Position numbers and translations under genes: made by a program | Notes under the pieces: generated by a model | The model's input: the letters and a program-made list of their open reading frames with translations, nothing else | Databases searched by the model: none | Told to the model about the DNA's origin: nothing | Part shown: positions 9,051 to 17,143 of the stretch, piece after piece | Layout: each line of letters begins with the position of its first letter | How positions within the stretch are numbered: the stretch's first letter is position 1 | NCBI RefSeq assembly: GCF_000721235.1 | Contig: NZ_JOFH01000019.1 | Coordinates: 1-64,000, forward strand | From: Streptomyces olivaceus | GTDB taxonomy: Bacteria > Actinomycetota > Actinomycetes > Streptomycetales > Streptomycetaceae | Reading direction: 5' to 3' | DNA length: 64,000 nucleotides

Positions 9051-9104
9051 GGGTGACTATCTCGCGGCGTGTGAGCGCGGTCACCCTTGCGTTCATTTAG
9101 TTCA
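9051..9104. promoter_or_regulatory. Inverted and direct repeats between dctA and the sensor-kinase gene
   Basis: GGGTGAC at 9051-9057 and GTCACCC at 9080-9086 form 7-bp inverted arms 22 bases apart; two GTTCA repeats follow at 9091 and 9100. They lie in the divergent gap (8979-9132) and are candidates for binding the response regulator. No assignment beyond position. Confidence 0.4.
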
Positions 9105-9132
9105 CAATCCAGCCAGGGGGGAGACTGGCGGC

Positions 9133-10959
9133 ATGCGCCTCCCCCTCCCGAGACCCCGGAGCCTCGCCGGGCAGCTCTTCGCCATGCAGGCCGTCCTGAT
9201 AGCGGTCGTCGTGGTGGGATACGCGCTGTTCAGCTACATCAGCGACCGCGGGCAGGCCCAGGCGGCCGCCGGGCGTCAGGCCAGGGCGGTTGCGCTGGCG
9301 ATCGCCGACTCGCCGTCGGTGGCGGAGGCGGTCCGCACCCCGGACCCGTCGGCGCTGCTGCAGCCGTACGCGGTCCGGGTCATGCAGGACACGGACGTGG
9401 ACTTCGTGACGATCATGAACCCGCGGGGCATCCGCTGGACCCATCCCGACCCGAAGCAAATCGGCCATCCCTTCCAGGGGCACATCGACCGCGCGCAGCG
9501 GGGCGGCACCTTCACGGAGACCTACACGGGCACGCTCGGGCCCTCGGTGCGGGCGGTGACGCCGATCAAGGACGGCGAGCGGGTGGTCGGTCTGGTGAGC
9601 GCCGGGATCAAGGTGGAGGAGATCAGCAAGCGGGCCCGGGAGCAGCTGGCGGCGCTGACGGGGGTGGCGGCCGGGGCGCTGCTGCTCGGCGCGGTCGGCA
9701 CGTACGTGATCAACGCGCGGCTGCGCCGGCACACGCACGGGATGAACGCGGACGAACTGAGCCGGATGCACGACTACCATCAGGCGGCGCTGCACGCGGT
9801 GCGCGAGGGGCTGCTGATGCTGGACGGGCAGTACCGGGTCGCGCTGATCAACGACGGTGGACGGGAGCTGCTCGGGGTGACCGGTGACGTGGTGGGCGCC
9901 TCGGTCGCGGAACTGGGTCTGCCGTCGCAGCTGACGGGGGCGCTGCTGGCGTCGGAGCCGCGGGTGGACGAGGTGCACCTGGCGGCGGAGCGGGTGCTGG
10001 TGGTGAACACCTCGCCGGTCTCCGGCGGTGAGCGGCGCGGCACGGTGGTGACGCTGCGGGACGTGACCGAACTGCAGTCGCTGACGGGCGAGCTGAACTC
10101 CGAGCGGGGTTTCTCGCAGGCGCTGCGCTCGCAGGCGCACGAGGCGGCGAACCGGCTGCACACGGTGGTCTCGCTGATCGAGCTGGGACGCGCGGAGGAG
10201 GCCGTGGACTTCGCCACGGCGGAACTGGAACTGGCGCAGGCGCTCACCGACCAGGTGGTGGCGGCGGTGGGCGAGCCGGTGCTGGCGGCGCTGCTGCTCG
10301 GCAAGACGGCGCAGGCCAACGAGCGGGGAGTGGAGCTGGTGGTGTCGCAGGAGAGCCGGCTGGACGACGGACTGCTGCCGCCGTCGCTGCCCGCCCGGGA
10401 CCTGGTGACGATCCTGGGCAACCTGGTGGACAACGCGGTGGACGCGGCCCAGGGCGCGGTGCCGTCCCGGGTGGCGGTGGCGGCGTACACGGAGCGGGTG
10501 GGCACGGGGAAGGCGAGCGCGGAGGCGGCGGGCGCCGAGGCAGCGGGCGCGAAGACGGCGGGCGCCGAGGCGGAGGGGGCGGGTACGCAGGCGGCGGGCG
10601 CCGAAACGCTGGGCGCGCAGGGGGCGGTGGGTGGTTCGGGAACGGCCGAGGGAGGCCGCTCCGAGCTGGTGCTGCGGGTGTCGGACACCGGTGCCGGGGT
10701 CGACCCCGCCCACGCGGACCTGGTCTTCGAGCGGGGCTACTCGACGAAGCCGGCCGACGAGGGCGGGCGCGGCCTGGGCCTCGCCCTGGTGCGGCAGGCG
10801 GTGCGGCGCCACGGCGGCACCCTGAGCGTGACGGACGCGGAGGGCGGCGGCGCCCGCTTCGAGGCTCGGCTGCCGCTGGGCAGCGCCGGTGCCGACCCGG
10901 CGACGCCGACCACGCCGACCGCCCCGACCGGCGGACCGCAAGACGGGGGTGCCGCGTGA
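9133..10959 (+). CDS. CitA/DcuS-type sensor histidine kinase with Ala/Gly-rich insert
   Basis: A 608-residue membrane kinase. Order: TM1 (about 18-38), an extracytoplasmic PAS/Cache sensor (to about 180; the DFVTIMNPRGIRWTHPDPKQIG stretch resembles the citrate/C4-dicarboxylate pocket), TM2 (about 175-195), a cytoplasmic PAS domain, an SpoOB-type dimerisation helix with likely phospho-His H336 (SQAHEAANRLH), and HATPase (NLVDNAVDAA, DTGAGV, GRGLGLALV). About 55 residues (456-510) of repeated AGAEAAGAKT-like sequence interrupt the ATPase domain before the G1 box. ATG 9133 has GGGGGAG upstream. It overlaps its response regulator by four bases and is divergent from dctA. Confidence 0.92.
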   Translation: MRLPLPRPRSLAGQLFAMQAVLIAVVVVGYALFSYISDRGQAQAAAGRQARAVALAIADSPSVAEAVRTPDPSALLQPYAVRVMQDTDVDFVTIMNPRGIRWTHPDPKQIGHPFQGHIDRAQRGGTFTETYTGTLGPSVRAVTPIKDGERVVGLVSAGIKVEEISKRAREQLAALTGVAAGALLLGAVGTYVINARLRRHTHGMNADELSRMHDYHQAALHAVREGLLMLDGQYRVALINDGGRELLGVTGDVVGASVAELGLPSQLTGALLASEPRVDEVHLAAERVLVVNTSPVSGGERRGTVVTLRDVTELQSLTGELNSERGFSQALRSQAHEAANRLHTVVSLIELGRAEEAVDFATAELELAQALTDQVVAAVGEPVLAALLLGKTAQANERGVELVVSQESRLDDGLLPPSLPARDLVTILGNLVDNAVDAAQGAVPSRVAVAAYTERVGTGKASAEAAGAEAAGAKTAGAEAEGAGTQAAGAETLGAQGAVGGSGTAEGGRSELVLRVSDTGAGVDPAHADLVFERGYSTKPADEGGRGLGLALVRQAVRRHGGTLSVTDAEGGGARFEARLPLGSAGADPATPTTPTAPTGGPQDGGAA

Positions 10960-11657
10960 GCGCCGCCGCACAGCCCATCCGGGTCCTGGTCGTCGAGGAC
11001 GACCCGGTCGCCGCCGACGCGCACGTGCTCTACGTCGGCCGGGTGCCGGGGTTCACGGCCGTCGGCAAGGCGCACACCGGCGCGGAGGCCCGGCGGCTGC
11101 TGGACCGCACGCCGGTGGACCTGCTCCTGCTCGACCTGCACCTGCCGGACGTGCACGGGTTGCAGCTGGCACGCTCGCTGCGGGCGGCGGGGCACCACAC
11201 CGACGTGATAGCGGTGACGTCGGCGCGGGACCTGGCCGTGGTGCGCGAGGGCGTGTCGCTGGGCGTCGTGCAGTACGTGCTGAAGCCGTTCACCTTCGCC
11301 ACCCTGCGCGACCGCCTGGTGCGCTACGCCGAGTTCCGGGGCGCCGCGGGCGAGGCGAGCGGCCAGGACGAGGTGGACCGCGCCCTGGCGGCCCTGCGCG
11401 CCCCGGGCCCGGCCGCCCTGCCGAAGGGCCTGAGCGGCCCGACCCTCGAACGGGTCACCGCCACCCTGCGCGGCTCGCAGGAGGGCCTCACGGCGGCCGG
11501 GGTGGCCGAGGCGGTGGGCATCTCGCGCATCACGGCCCGCCGCTACCTGGAGCACCTGGTGAACGCGGGCCGGGCGGGCCGGAGCCCGCAGTACGGCCAG
11601 GTGGGGCGGCCGGAACTGGTGTACCGGTGGGCGCGGAAGCCCGAACGGGACCGGTGA
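10956..11657 (+). CDS. CitB/DcuR-type response regulator
   Basis: A 233-residue regulator: N-terminal receiver with acidic pocket (VVEDDP) and phospho-acceptor D60 (LLLLDLHLPDVHG), a Lys in VLKPF, a linker, and a C-terminal HTH (GLTAAGVAEAVGISRITARRYLEHL) of the kind found with CitA/DcuS kinases. Start GTG 10956 overlaps the kinase stop. It probably controls dctA and its own operon in response to external C4-dicarboxylates or citrate. The ligand is inferred from neighbours, not from the protein. Confidence 0.92.
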   Translation: MSAAAQPIRVLVVEDDPVAADAHVLYVGRVPGFTAVGKAHTGAEARRLLDRTPVDLLLLDLHLPDVHGLQLARSLRAAGHHTDVIAVTSARDLAVVREGVSLGVVQYVLKPFTFATLRDRLVRYAEFRGAAGEASGQDEVDRALAALRAPGPAALPKGLSGPTLERVTATLRGSQEGLTAAGVAEAVGISRITARRYLEHLVNAGRAGRSPQYGQVGRPELVYRWARKPERDR

Positions 11658-11719
11658 GAGCGGGCCGCTCACCGCGCCCGCGCCGCGGTGATGAACACAG
11701 GTTGTCCACCGCACGCTCA

Positions 11720-11749
11720 TTGACCTGAACAGACCGCCCCTCTTACGTT
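11720..11749 (+). promoter_or_regulatory. Promoter of the sugar ABC operon
   Basis: TTGACC at 11720-11725 and TACGTT at 11744-11749 with an 18-base spacer, 51 bases upstream of the binding-protein start. No LacI-type palindrome was clear next to it. Confidence 0.6.
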
Positions 11750-11800
11750 CACCGAGCAGCCGTCCCGGCCACAGTGTCGTGCCCGTAGGAGGTCGTGCCC

Positions 11801-13171
11801 GTGCGTCCCGCCATCAGGTTCACCGCCCTGTTCACCATCACCGCGCTCGCCTCCACCGCACTCGCCGGCTGCGGCAGCGGCTCCGGCAGCGATCCGGACA
11901 CGGTGAAGGTCTCCTTCAAGCAGTCGACGGACAACTCCGTCAAGGTGATGGACACCTACCTCGCCGACATCAAGAGGCAGTTCGAGAAGGCCAACCCGGG
12001 GAAGAAGGTCGAACTCGTCCCCATCAAGGCGCCGGACGCGGAGTACTACACCAAGCTCCAGCAGATGCTCCGCTCCCCCAAGACCGCCCCGGACGTGGTC
12101 TACGAGGACACCTTCCTCATCAACTCCGACATCACCAGCGGGTACCTGAAGCCGCTCGACGACTACCTCGCGCAGTGGAAGGACTGGGACCAGTTCATCG
12201 ACACGGCGAAGTCCGCCGTCGAGGGCGAGGACGGCAAGACGTACGGCGTGCCGGACGGCACGGACACCCGCGGGCTGTGGTTCAGCAAGGACGTGTTCGC
12301 CAAGGCCGGCCTGCCCGCCGACTGGCAGCCGAAGACCTGGGCCGAGGTCCTCGACGCCGCCCGCACCATCAAGGAGAAGGTCCCCGGCGTCACGCCGCTC
12401 AACGTCTACACGGGCAAGCCCGCCGGTGAGATGGCCGCCATGCAGGGCTTCGAGATGCTGCTGTACGGCACGGGCGACGGGTCCGCGGACCCGCTGTACG
12501 ACAAGAGCGGCAAGAAGTGGATCACGGCGGGGCAGGGGTTCGAGGACTCCCTCGCCTTCGTGGAGAGCGTGTACAAGGAGAAGCTCGGCCCGGAGGTCTC
12601 CGACGCGCTCGACCCCAACTTCTCCACCAAGATCCGCGGAGAGCTGCTCCCGCAGGGCAAGCTCGGCATCGCGCTCGACGGCTCCTGGCTGCCGCAGGAC
12701 TGGCTGGAGGGCAGCGGACACGAGTGGCCCGAGTGGCCGAAGGAGCTGGGGCTCGCGGCCATGCCCACGCAGAACGGGCAGGCGCCGGGCCGGGTGAGCA
12801 TGTCCGGCGGCTGGGCCTGGTCCGTGCCGGCCAAGGCGGGCAACCCGGACCTGGCCTTCGAGTTCGTCAAGACGATGCAGTCCAAGGCGAACGCCCAGAA
12901 GTGGTACATCGCCAACTCCGGCATCTCGGTCCGCGACGACGTCGCCAAGGACCCCTCGTACGTCTCCGCGCAGCCCGGCATCAAGTTCTTCACCGACCTC
13001 GTCGCCGACACCCACTTCCGGCCCGCCTACCCGGCGTACCCGAAGGTGTCCGTCGCGATCCAGGAGGCGATGGAGGGCGTGACGACCGGCGACACGTCGG
13101 TCGCGGAGGCCGCGAGCGGCTACGACGAGGCGCTCAAGGACGCCACCGACAACCAGGTGACCTCCAAGTGA
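11801..13171 (+). CDS. Extracellular sugar-binding lipoprotein of an ABC importer
   Basis: A 456-residue family-1 solute-binding protein. The signal peptide ends in the lipobox LAGC (Cys near residue 23), so it is anchored outside the membrane. The mature part begins VKVSFKQSTDNSVKVMDTYLADI and contains typical MalE-like segments (PDVVYEDTFLI, GVPDGTDTRGLWFSKDVF, LGIALDGSWLP, MSGGWAWSVPAKA). I chose GTG 11801 over 11795 because AGGAGG (11787-11792) is 8 bases from the former and only 2 from the latter. The substrate is probably an oligosaccharide; sequence does not say which. Two permease genes follow with overlapping or touching ends. Confidence 0.92.
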   Translation: MRPAIRFTALFTITALASTALAGCGSGSGSDPDTVKVSFKQSTDNSVKVMDTYLADIKRQFEKANPGKKVELVPIKAPDAEYYTKLQQMLRSPKTAPDVVYEDTFLINSDITSGYLKPLDDYLAQWKDWDQFIDTAKSAVEGEDGKTYGVPDGTDTRGLWFSKDVFAKAGLPADWQPKTWAEVLDAARTIKEKVPGVTPLNVYTGKPAGEMAAMQGFEMLLYGTGDGSADPLYDKSGKKWITAGQGFEDSLAFVESVYKEKLGPEVSDALDPNFSTKIRGELLPQGKLGIALDGSWLPQDWLEGSGHEWPEWPKELGLAAMPTQNGQAPGRVSMSGGWAWSVPAKAGNPDLAFEFVKTMQSKANAQKWYIANSGISVRDDVAKDPSYVSAQPGIKFFTDLVADTHFRPAYPAYPKVSVAIQEAMEGVTTGDTSVAEAASGYDEALKDATDNQVTSK

Positions 13172-14112
13172 CCGCGACCACCCCGCCGCCGCAGGCGGAG
13201 CCGGAGGTCCGCAAGGCCCCGCCGCCCCCGGACTCCGGCGCCCATCCCGGCACCGCACGCCGCTCCCTCCTGCGCGCCCTGCCCGTCTCCCCCGCCGTCG
13301 TCCTGCTGCTGCTCTTCCTGGCCGGCCCGATCGTCTACTGCGTGGTCATCGCCTTCACCGACCTGCAGCTCACCGGTCAGGCCGAGGAGTCCTTCGTCGG
13401 CTTCGACAACTTCACCCGGGCCTTCAGGGACGAGGCGTTCCTCAACGCCGTATGGCTGACCCTGGTGTTCACGGTGCTGTCGTCGCTGATCGGGCAGAAC
13501 ACCCTGGGCCTCGCGCTGGCCTCGCTGATGCAGCGCGCCTCGAAACCGGTCCGCACGCTCACCGGTGGCATCGTTGTCACGGCCTGGGTGCTGCCCGAGG
13601 TCGTGGCGGGCTTCCTGCTCTACGCCTTCTTCCGCCGCGAGGGCACCCTGAACGCCGTTCTGGACTGGCTCCATCTGCCGTCCCAGAACTGGCTGTTCAC
13701 GCTGCCGATCCTGGCGGTGTCCTTCGCCAACGTGTGGCGGGGCACGGCCTTCTCGATGCTGGTGTACTCGGCCGCGCTGAACGAGATCCCCAAGGAGGTC
13801 ACCGAGGCCGCCGAGGTGGACGGCGCGAGCGGCTGGCGCCGCATGTGGCACGTCACGCTGCCGATGATCCGGCGCTCCATCGGCACCAACCTGATGCTCA
13901 ACACCCTCCAGACCCTCTCGGTCTTCGGACTGATCTGGGTGATGACGCGGGGCGGTCCGAGCGGCAAGAGCCAGACGCTGCCGCTGTTCATGTACGAACA
14001 GGCCTTCCAGAACAGCCTGATCGGCTACGGCACGGCGGTGGCCCTGCTGCTGTTGCTGATCGGTTCGCTGTTCTCGGTCGTGTATCTGCGCCTGCTGCGC
14101 ACGGAGGTCTGA
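13168..14112 (+). CDS. Sugar ABC transporter permease 1 (MalF-like)
   Basis: A 314-residue inner-membrane subunit with six predicted helices. After a Pro-rich cytoplasmic N-terminus comes SPAVVLLLLFLAGPIVYCVV; the EAA loop that contacts the ATPase is VTEAAEVDGASGWRRMWHVT. GTG 13168 overlaps the stop of the binding protein. No ATPase is encoded here; in Streptomyces such importers usually share the MsiK ATPase encoded elsewhere, so that is the expected partner. Confidence 0.92.
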   Translation: MTATTPPPQAEPEVRKAPPPPDSGAHPGTARRSLLRALPVSPAVVLLLLFLAGPIVYCVVIAFTDLQLTGQAEESFVGFDNFTRAFRDEAFLNAVWLTLVFTVLSSLIGQNTLGLALASLMQRASKPVRTLTGGIVVTAWVLPEVVAGFLLYAFFRREGTLNAVLDWLHLPSQNWLFTLPILAVSFANVWRGTAFSMLVYSAALNEIPKEVTEAAEVDGASGWRRMWHVTLPMIRRSIGTNLMLNTLQTLSVFGLIWVMTRGGPSGKSQTLPLFMYEQAFQNSLIGYGTAVALLLLLIGSLFSVVYLRLLRTEV

Positions 14113-14113
14113 C

Positions 14114-15028
14114 ATGGCGGACACGCTCACGCCCCGAACACCCGGGACCTCCGGACCGTCCGGGACGTCCCGGACGTCCACCGCACCCCGCCGCACCACC
14201 CCTGCCTCCCGGCGCAACCGGCGCCGGGCCGCCGCCGACGCCGGGCTGCTCGTGGTGGCCGCGGCCTTCGTGCTCCCGCTGGCCTGGGTCGTGCTGTCCG
14301 CCCTGGACCCGCACGCGAGCCTGCGCGTGAAGGTCCCCGACGGGCTGACGCTGGACAACTTCGACGCGATCCTCACCCCCGAGATCACCTTCACCCCGCT
14401 GCTCAACAGCCTGATCCTGTGCGGCGGCGCGACGCTGCTGACGGTGGTGTGCGCGGCGCTCGCGGCGTACCCGCTCTCCCGTTTCCGCTCCCGTCTGAAC
14501 CGCCCGTTCCTGCTGACCGTCCTCTTCGCGACCAGCCTCCCCATCACGGCGATCATGGTGCCGGTCTACGCGCTGTTCGTGCGCGTGAACATGATCGACA
14601 CCATGCAGGGGACGATCTTCTTCTTCGCCGCCTCGCAACTGCCCTTCGCAATCTGGCTGATGAAGAACTTCATGGACGGCGTGCCCAAGGAGCTGGAGGA
14701 GGCGGCGTGGACGGACGGCGCGTCGTCGTTCCAGTCGCTGCTGCGGATCGTGCTGCCGCTGATGGGCCCCGGAGTGGCGGTGGTGACGGTGTTCTCGTTC
14801 GTGATGATGTGGGGGAACTTCTTCGTCCCCTTCATGCTGCTGCTCTCCCCGGACCAGATGCCCGCCTCCGTCAGCATCAACGACTTCTTCGGCAACCGGG
14901 GCATGGTGGCGTACGGGCAGCTGGCGGCGTTCTCGATCGTCTACTCGACGCCGGTCGTGCTGCTGTACGTGCTGATCTCGCGGCGGCTCGGCGGCGGGTT
15001 CGCGCTGGGCGGCGCCGTGAAGGGGTGA
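14114..15028 (+). CDS. Sugar ABC transporter permease 2 (MalG-like)
   Basis: A 304-residue permease with a Thr/Ser/Pro-rich N-terminal tail and six predicted helices. The EAA loop reads LEEAAWTDGASSFQSLLRIV. ATG 14114 lies one base after the stop of permease 1 and has GGAGGT upstream. Together with the two preceding genes it forms a complete importer except for the ATP-binding subunit. No glycoside hydrolase or sugar regulator gene is attached, which leaves the substrate open. Confidence 0.92.
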   Translation: MADTLTPRTPGTSGPSGTSRTSTAPRRTTPASRRNRRRAAADAGLLVVAAAFVLPLAWVVLSALDPHASLRVKVPDGLTLDNFDAILTPEITFTPLLNSLILCGGATLLTVVCAALAAYPLSRFRSRLNRPFLLTVLFATSLPITAIMVPVYALFVRVNMIDTMQGTIFFFAASQLPFAIWLMKNFMDGVPKELEEAAWTDGASSFQSLLRIVLPLMGPGVAVVTVFSFVMMWGNFFVPFMLLLSPDQMPASVSINDFFGNRGMVAYGQLAAFSIVYSTPVVLLYVLISRRLGGGFALGGAVKG

Positions 15029-15129
15029 GCACGAGGCCGGCCCCCTCCCCTCACCCGCCCTCCGTATGTTCCTACAACACGTATCGCTGGCCGAACAGTC
15101 CGTAGCCAGCGGCGTCCCGTACCCCTACG

Positions 15130-15843
15130 GTGTGGCGCGTGCGCCGACCCTCACCAGGCCCGAGCCAGTCGGGTCCCCCGTTCAACGCCCTCGCCGCGCG
15201 CCGGCTGCGCGCCGCCCTCAACATGCGGCCCGAACACGTCGCCCACGGCATCCAGGTCTCGTACGGGCTGCCGTACGTCACCCCGGACCTCGTCGCCGCC
15301 TGGGAGCGGGGGACGGTCTCGCCCCGGGGCCCGGAGCTGACGGCGCTCGCCGGGATGCTGTGGTGCTCGCCGGGCGAGCTGATCGGCCGGCCGCAGTCGC
15401 TGCGCGAGCACCGGGTGGCCCGCGGCCTGGCGCCGGAGGACGTCGCGCGGGCCGTGGGGCTGGGGCTCGCCGCCTACCAGCGGATGGAGGAGGCGGACGA
15501 CTGGCACGGCACCGACCGCCAGTCCGCGCTGCTGGCCGACGCGCTCGGCCTGACGATGCCCGACTTCGTGGTCGTCATGGGCCGGGAGGAGAAGCTCGCC
15601 GACCTGCTGACCAGCGCCGTGACCACCCGCTGGCAGGGCTGTGTGCGCCCGATCGCCAAGCTGGCCCCGCTGGACCGGCGCGTCCTGGAGAACGTTCTGC
15701 AGGTGCTGCACCAGGACTACCAGGGCCGCATGAGCAGCACCCTCGGCTGGGGCGGCGGCACCGCCGACTCCGCCGCCGGCGGCCGCGACTTCCTGGACCG
15801 GATCGTGGAGCACTTCTGGTCGGCGGTGGAGAAACACCCGTAG
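15130..15843 (+). CDS. Cytoplasmic protein with tandem XRE-like helix-turn-helix domains
   Basis: About 237 residues. The first HTH-like unit is RRLRAALNMRPEHVAHGIQ and onward to WERGTVSPRGPELTALAGML; the second is REHRVARGLAPEDVARAVGL to LADALGLTMPDF. The C-terminal third is predicted helical with no known motif. No Shine-Dalgarno site is visible; GTG 15130 and 15139 are both possible, and TACGGT just upstream of the latter would suit a leaderless mRNA. It is convergent with pfkA. A DNA-binding role is likely; target unknown. Confidence 0.8.
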   Translation: MWRVRRPSPGPSQSGPPFNALAARRLRAALNMRPEHVAHGIQVSYGLPYVTPDLVAAWERGTVSPRGPELTALAGMLWCSPGELIGRPQSLREHRVARGLAPEDVARAVGLGLAAYQRMEEADDWHGTDRQSALLADALGLTMPDFVVVMGREEKLADLLTSAVTTRWQGCVRPIAKLAPLDRRVLENVLQVLHQDYQGRMSSTLGWGGGTADSAAGGRDFLDRIVEHFWSAVEKHP

Positions 15844-15872
15844 GCGCCGCACGGACGGTCACACAACCGGGG

Positions 15873-16898
15873 CTAGAAGACCGACTCCGCCTCGTCCATG
15901 CGGTCCTTGGGGACCGTCTTCAGCTCGGTGACGGCCTCCGCCAGCGGCACCATCACGACGTCGGTGCCGCGCAGCGCGGTCATCCGGCCGAAGTCGCCCC
16001 GGTGCGCGGCCTCCACCGCGTGCCAGCCGAAGCGGGTGGCGAGCACCCTGTCGTACGCGGTCGGCACGCCGCCGCGCTGGACGTGGCCGAGGATGACCGG
16101 CTTGGCCTCCTTGCCGAGCCGGCGCTCCAGCTCGTAGGCGAGGGCGGTGCCGATGCCCTGGAAGCGCTCGTGGCCGAACTTGTCTATGGCGCCCTTGCCG
16201 TAGTCCATGGAGCCCTGGGCGGGGTGGGCGCCCTCGGCGACGCAGACGACGGCGAACTTCTTGCCGCGGGCGAACCGCTCCTCGACCATCTTGACCAGGT
16301 CGGCCGGGTCGAAGGGGCGCTCGGGCAGGCAGATGCCGTGGGCGCCGGCGGCCATGCCGGACTCCAGGGCGATCCAGCCGGCGTGCCGGCCCATGACCTC
16401 GACGACCATGACGCGCTGGTGGGACTCGGCGGTGGTCTTGAGGCGGTCCATCGCCTCGGTGGCCACGCCGACGGCGGTGTCGAAGCCGAAGGTGCGGTCG
16501 GTGGAGGAGATGTCGTTGTCGATCGTCTTCGGCACACCGACCACCGGCAGCCCAGCGTCGGACAGCATCCGGGCCGCCGTGAGGGTGCCCTCGCCGCCGA
16601 TCGGGATCAGCGCGTCGATGCCGAAGTTCTGGATCATGTCCGAGGCGTTCTCGCAGGCCTCGCGGAGCCGGTCGCGCTCCAGGCGGGAGGAGCCCAGGAT
16701 GGTGCCGCCGCGGGCGAGGATGCCGCTGACCGCGTTGAGGTCGAGGGTGCGGTAGCGGCCGTCCAGCAGGCCCGCGTAGCCGTCCTCGAAGCCGATGACC
16801 TCGTCGCCGTAGTTGTCGACCGCTCGGTGCACGACCGACCGGATCACTGCGTTCAGGCCGGGGCAGTCGCCGCCTGCGGTGAGAACTCCGATACGCAT
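15873..16898 (-). CDS. pfkA: 6-phosphofructokinase (ATP-dependent type)
   Basis: A 341-residue glycolytic enzyme phosphorylating fructose-6-phosphate. Seen: GVLTAGGDCPGLNAVIR, the phosphate loop GGEGTLTAA, the catalytic loop PKTIDNDISSTD, and VVEVMGRHAGWIA. The Gly after Glu in GGEGT matches ATP users rather than PPi users (which have Asp there), while Lys in PKTIDND is the variant common in actinobacteria. ATG 16898 has AGGAGA upstream; the frame is open further but without family similarity. It is divergent from pta-ackA, placing glycolysis entry next to acetate overflow. Confidence 0.95.
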   Translation of the reverse strand: MRIGVLTAGGDCPGLNAVIRSVVHRAVDNYGDEVIGFEDGYAGLLDGRYRTLDLNAVSGILARGGTILGSSRLERDRLREACENASDMIQNFGIDALIPIGGEGTLTAARMLSDAGLPVVGVPKTIDNDISSTDRTFGFDTAVGVATEAMDRLKTTAESHQRVMVVEVMGRHAGWIALESGMAAGAHGICLPERPFDPADLVKMVEERFARGKKFAVVCVAEGAHPAQGSMDYGKGAIDKFGHERFQGIGTALAYELERRLGKEAKPVILGHVQRGGVPTAYDRVLATRFGWHAVEAAHRGDFGRMTALRGTDVVMVPLAEAVTELKTVPKDRMDEAESVF

Positions 16899-17143
16899 CG
16901 TGCTGTGTCTCCTGCTCGCTGTGGGCACCTGTGAGCCGGTCCAATTGTTCCATGGCCCGCGGGGCGGTGGTCCACGGTGCCGGAGAGAGGCCGGTGAGCA
17001 TCCGGTGCTGACGGGCGCCTTATCCATCGCCGAAGGTATTGTCAAGAGGGTTCCGCTCACCCCGGCGGGCGATCCCCGTGCACGGGACGGCCGCCACTGG
17101 ACGCACACGGAACAGCCGCCACCCGACGAAACGGAGAGCACGC

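Noticed and set aside
9091..9104. PHO box (PhoP site) upstream of the sensor-kinase gene
   Set aside because: The two GTTCA repeats are 9 bases apart instead of the 11-base spacing of PhoP sites.
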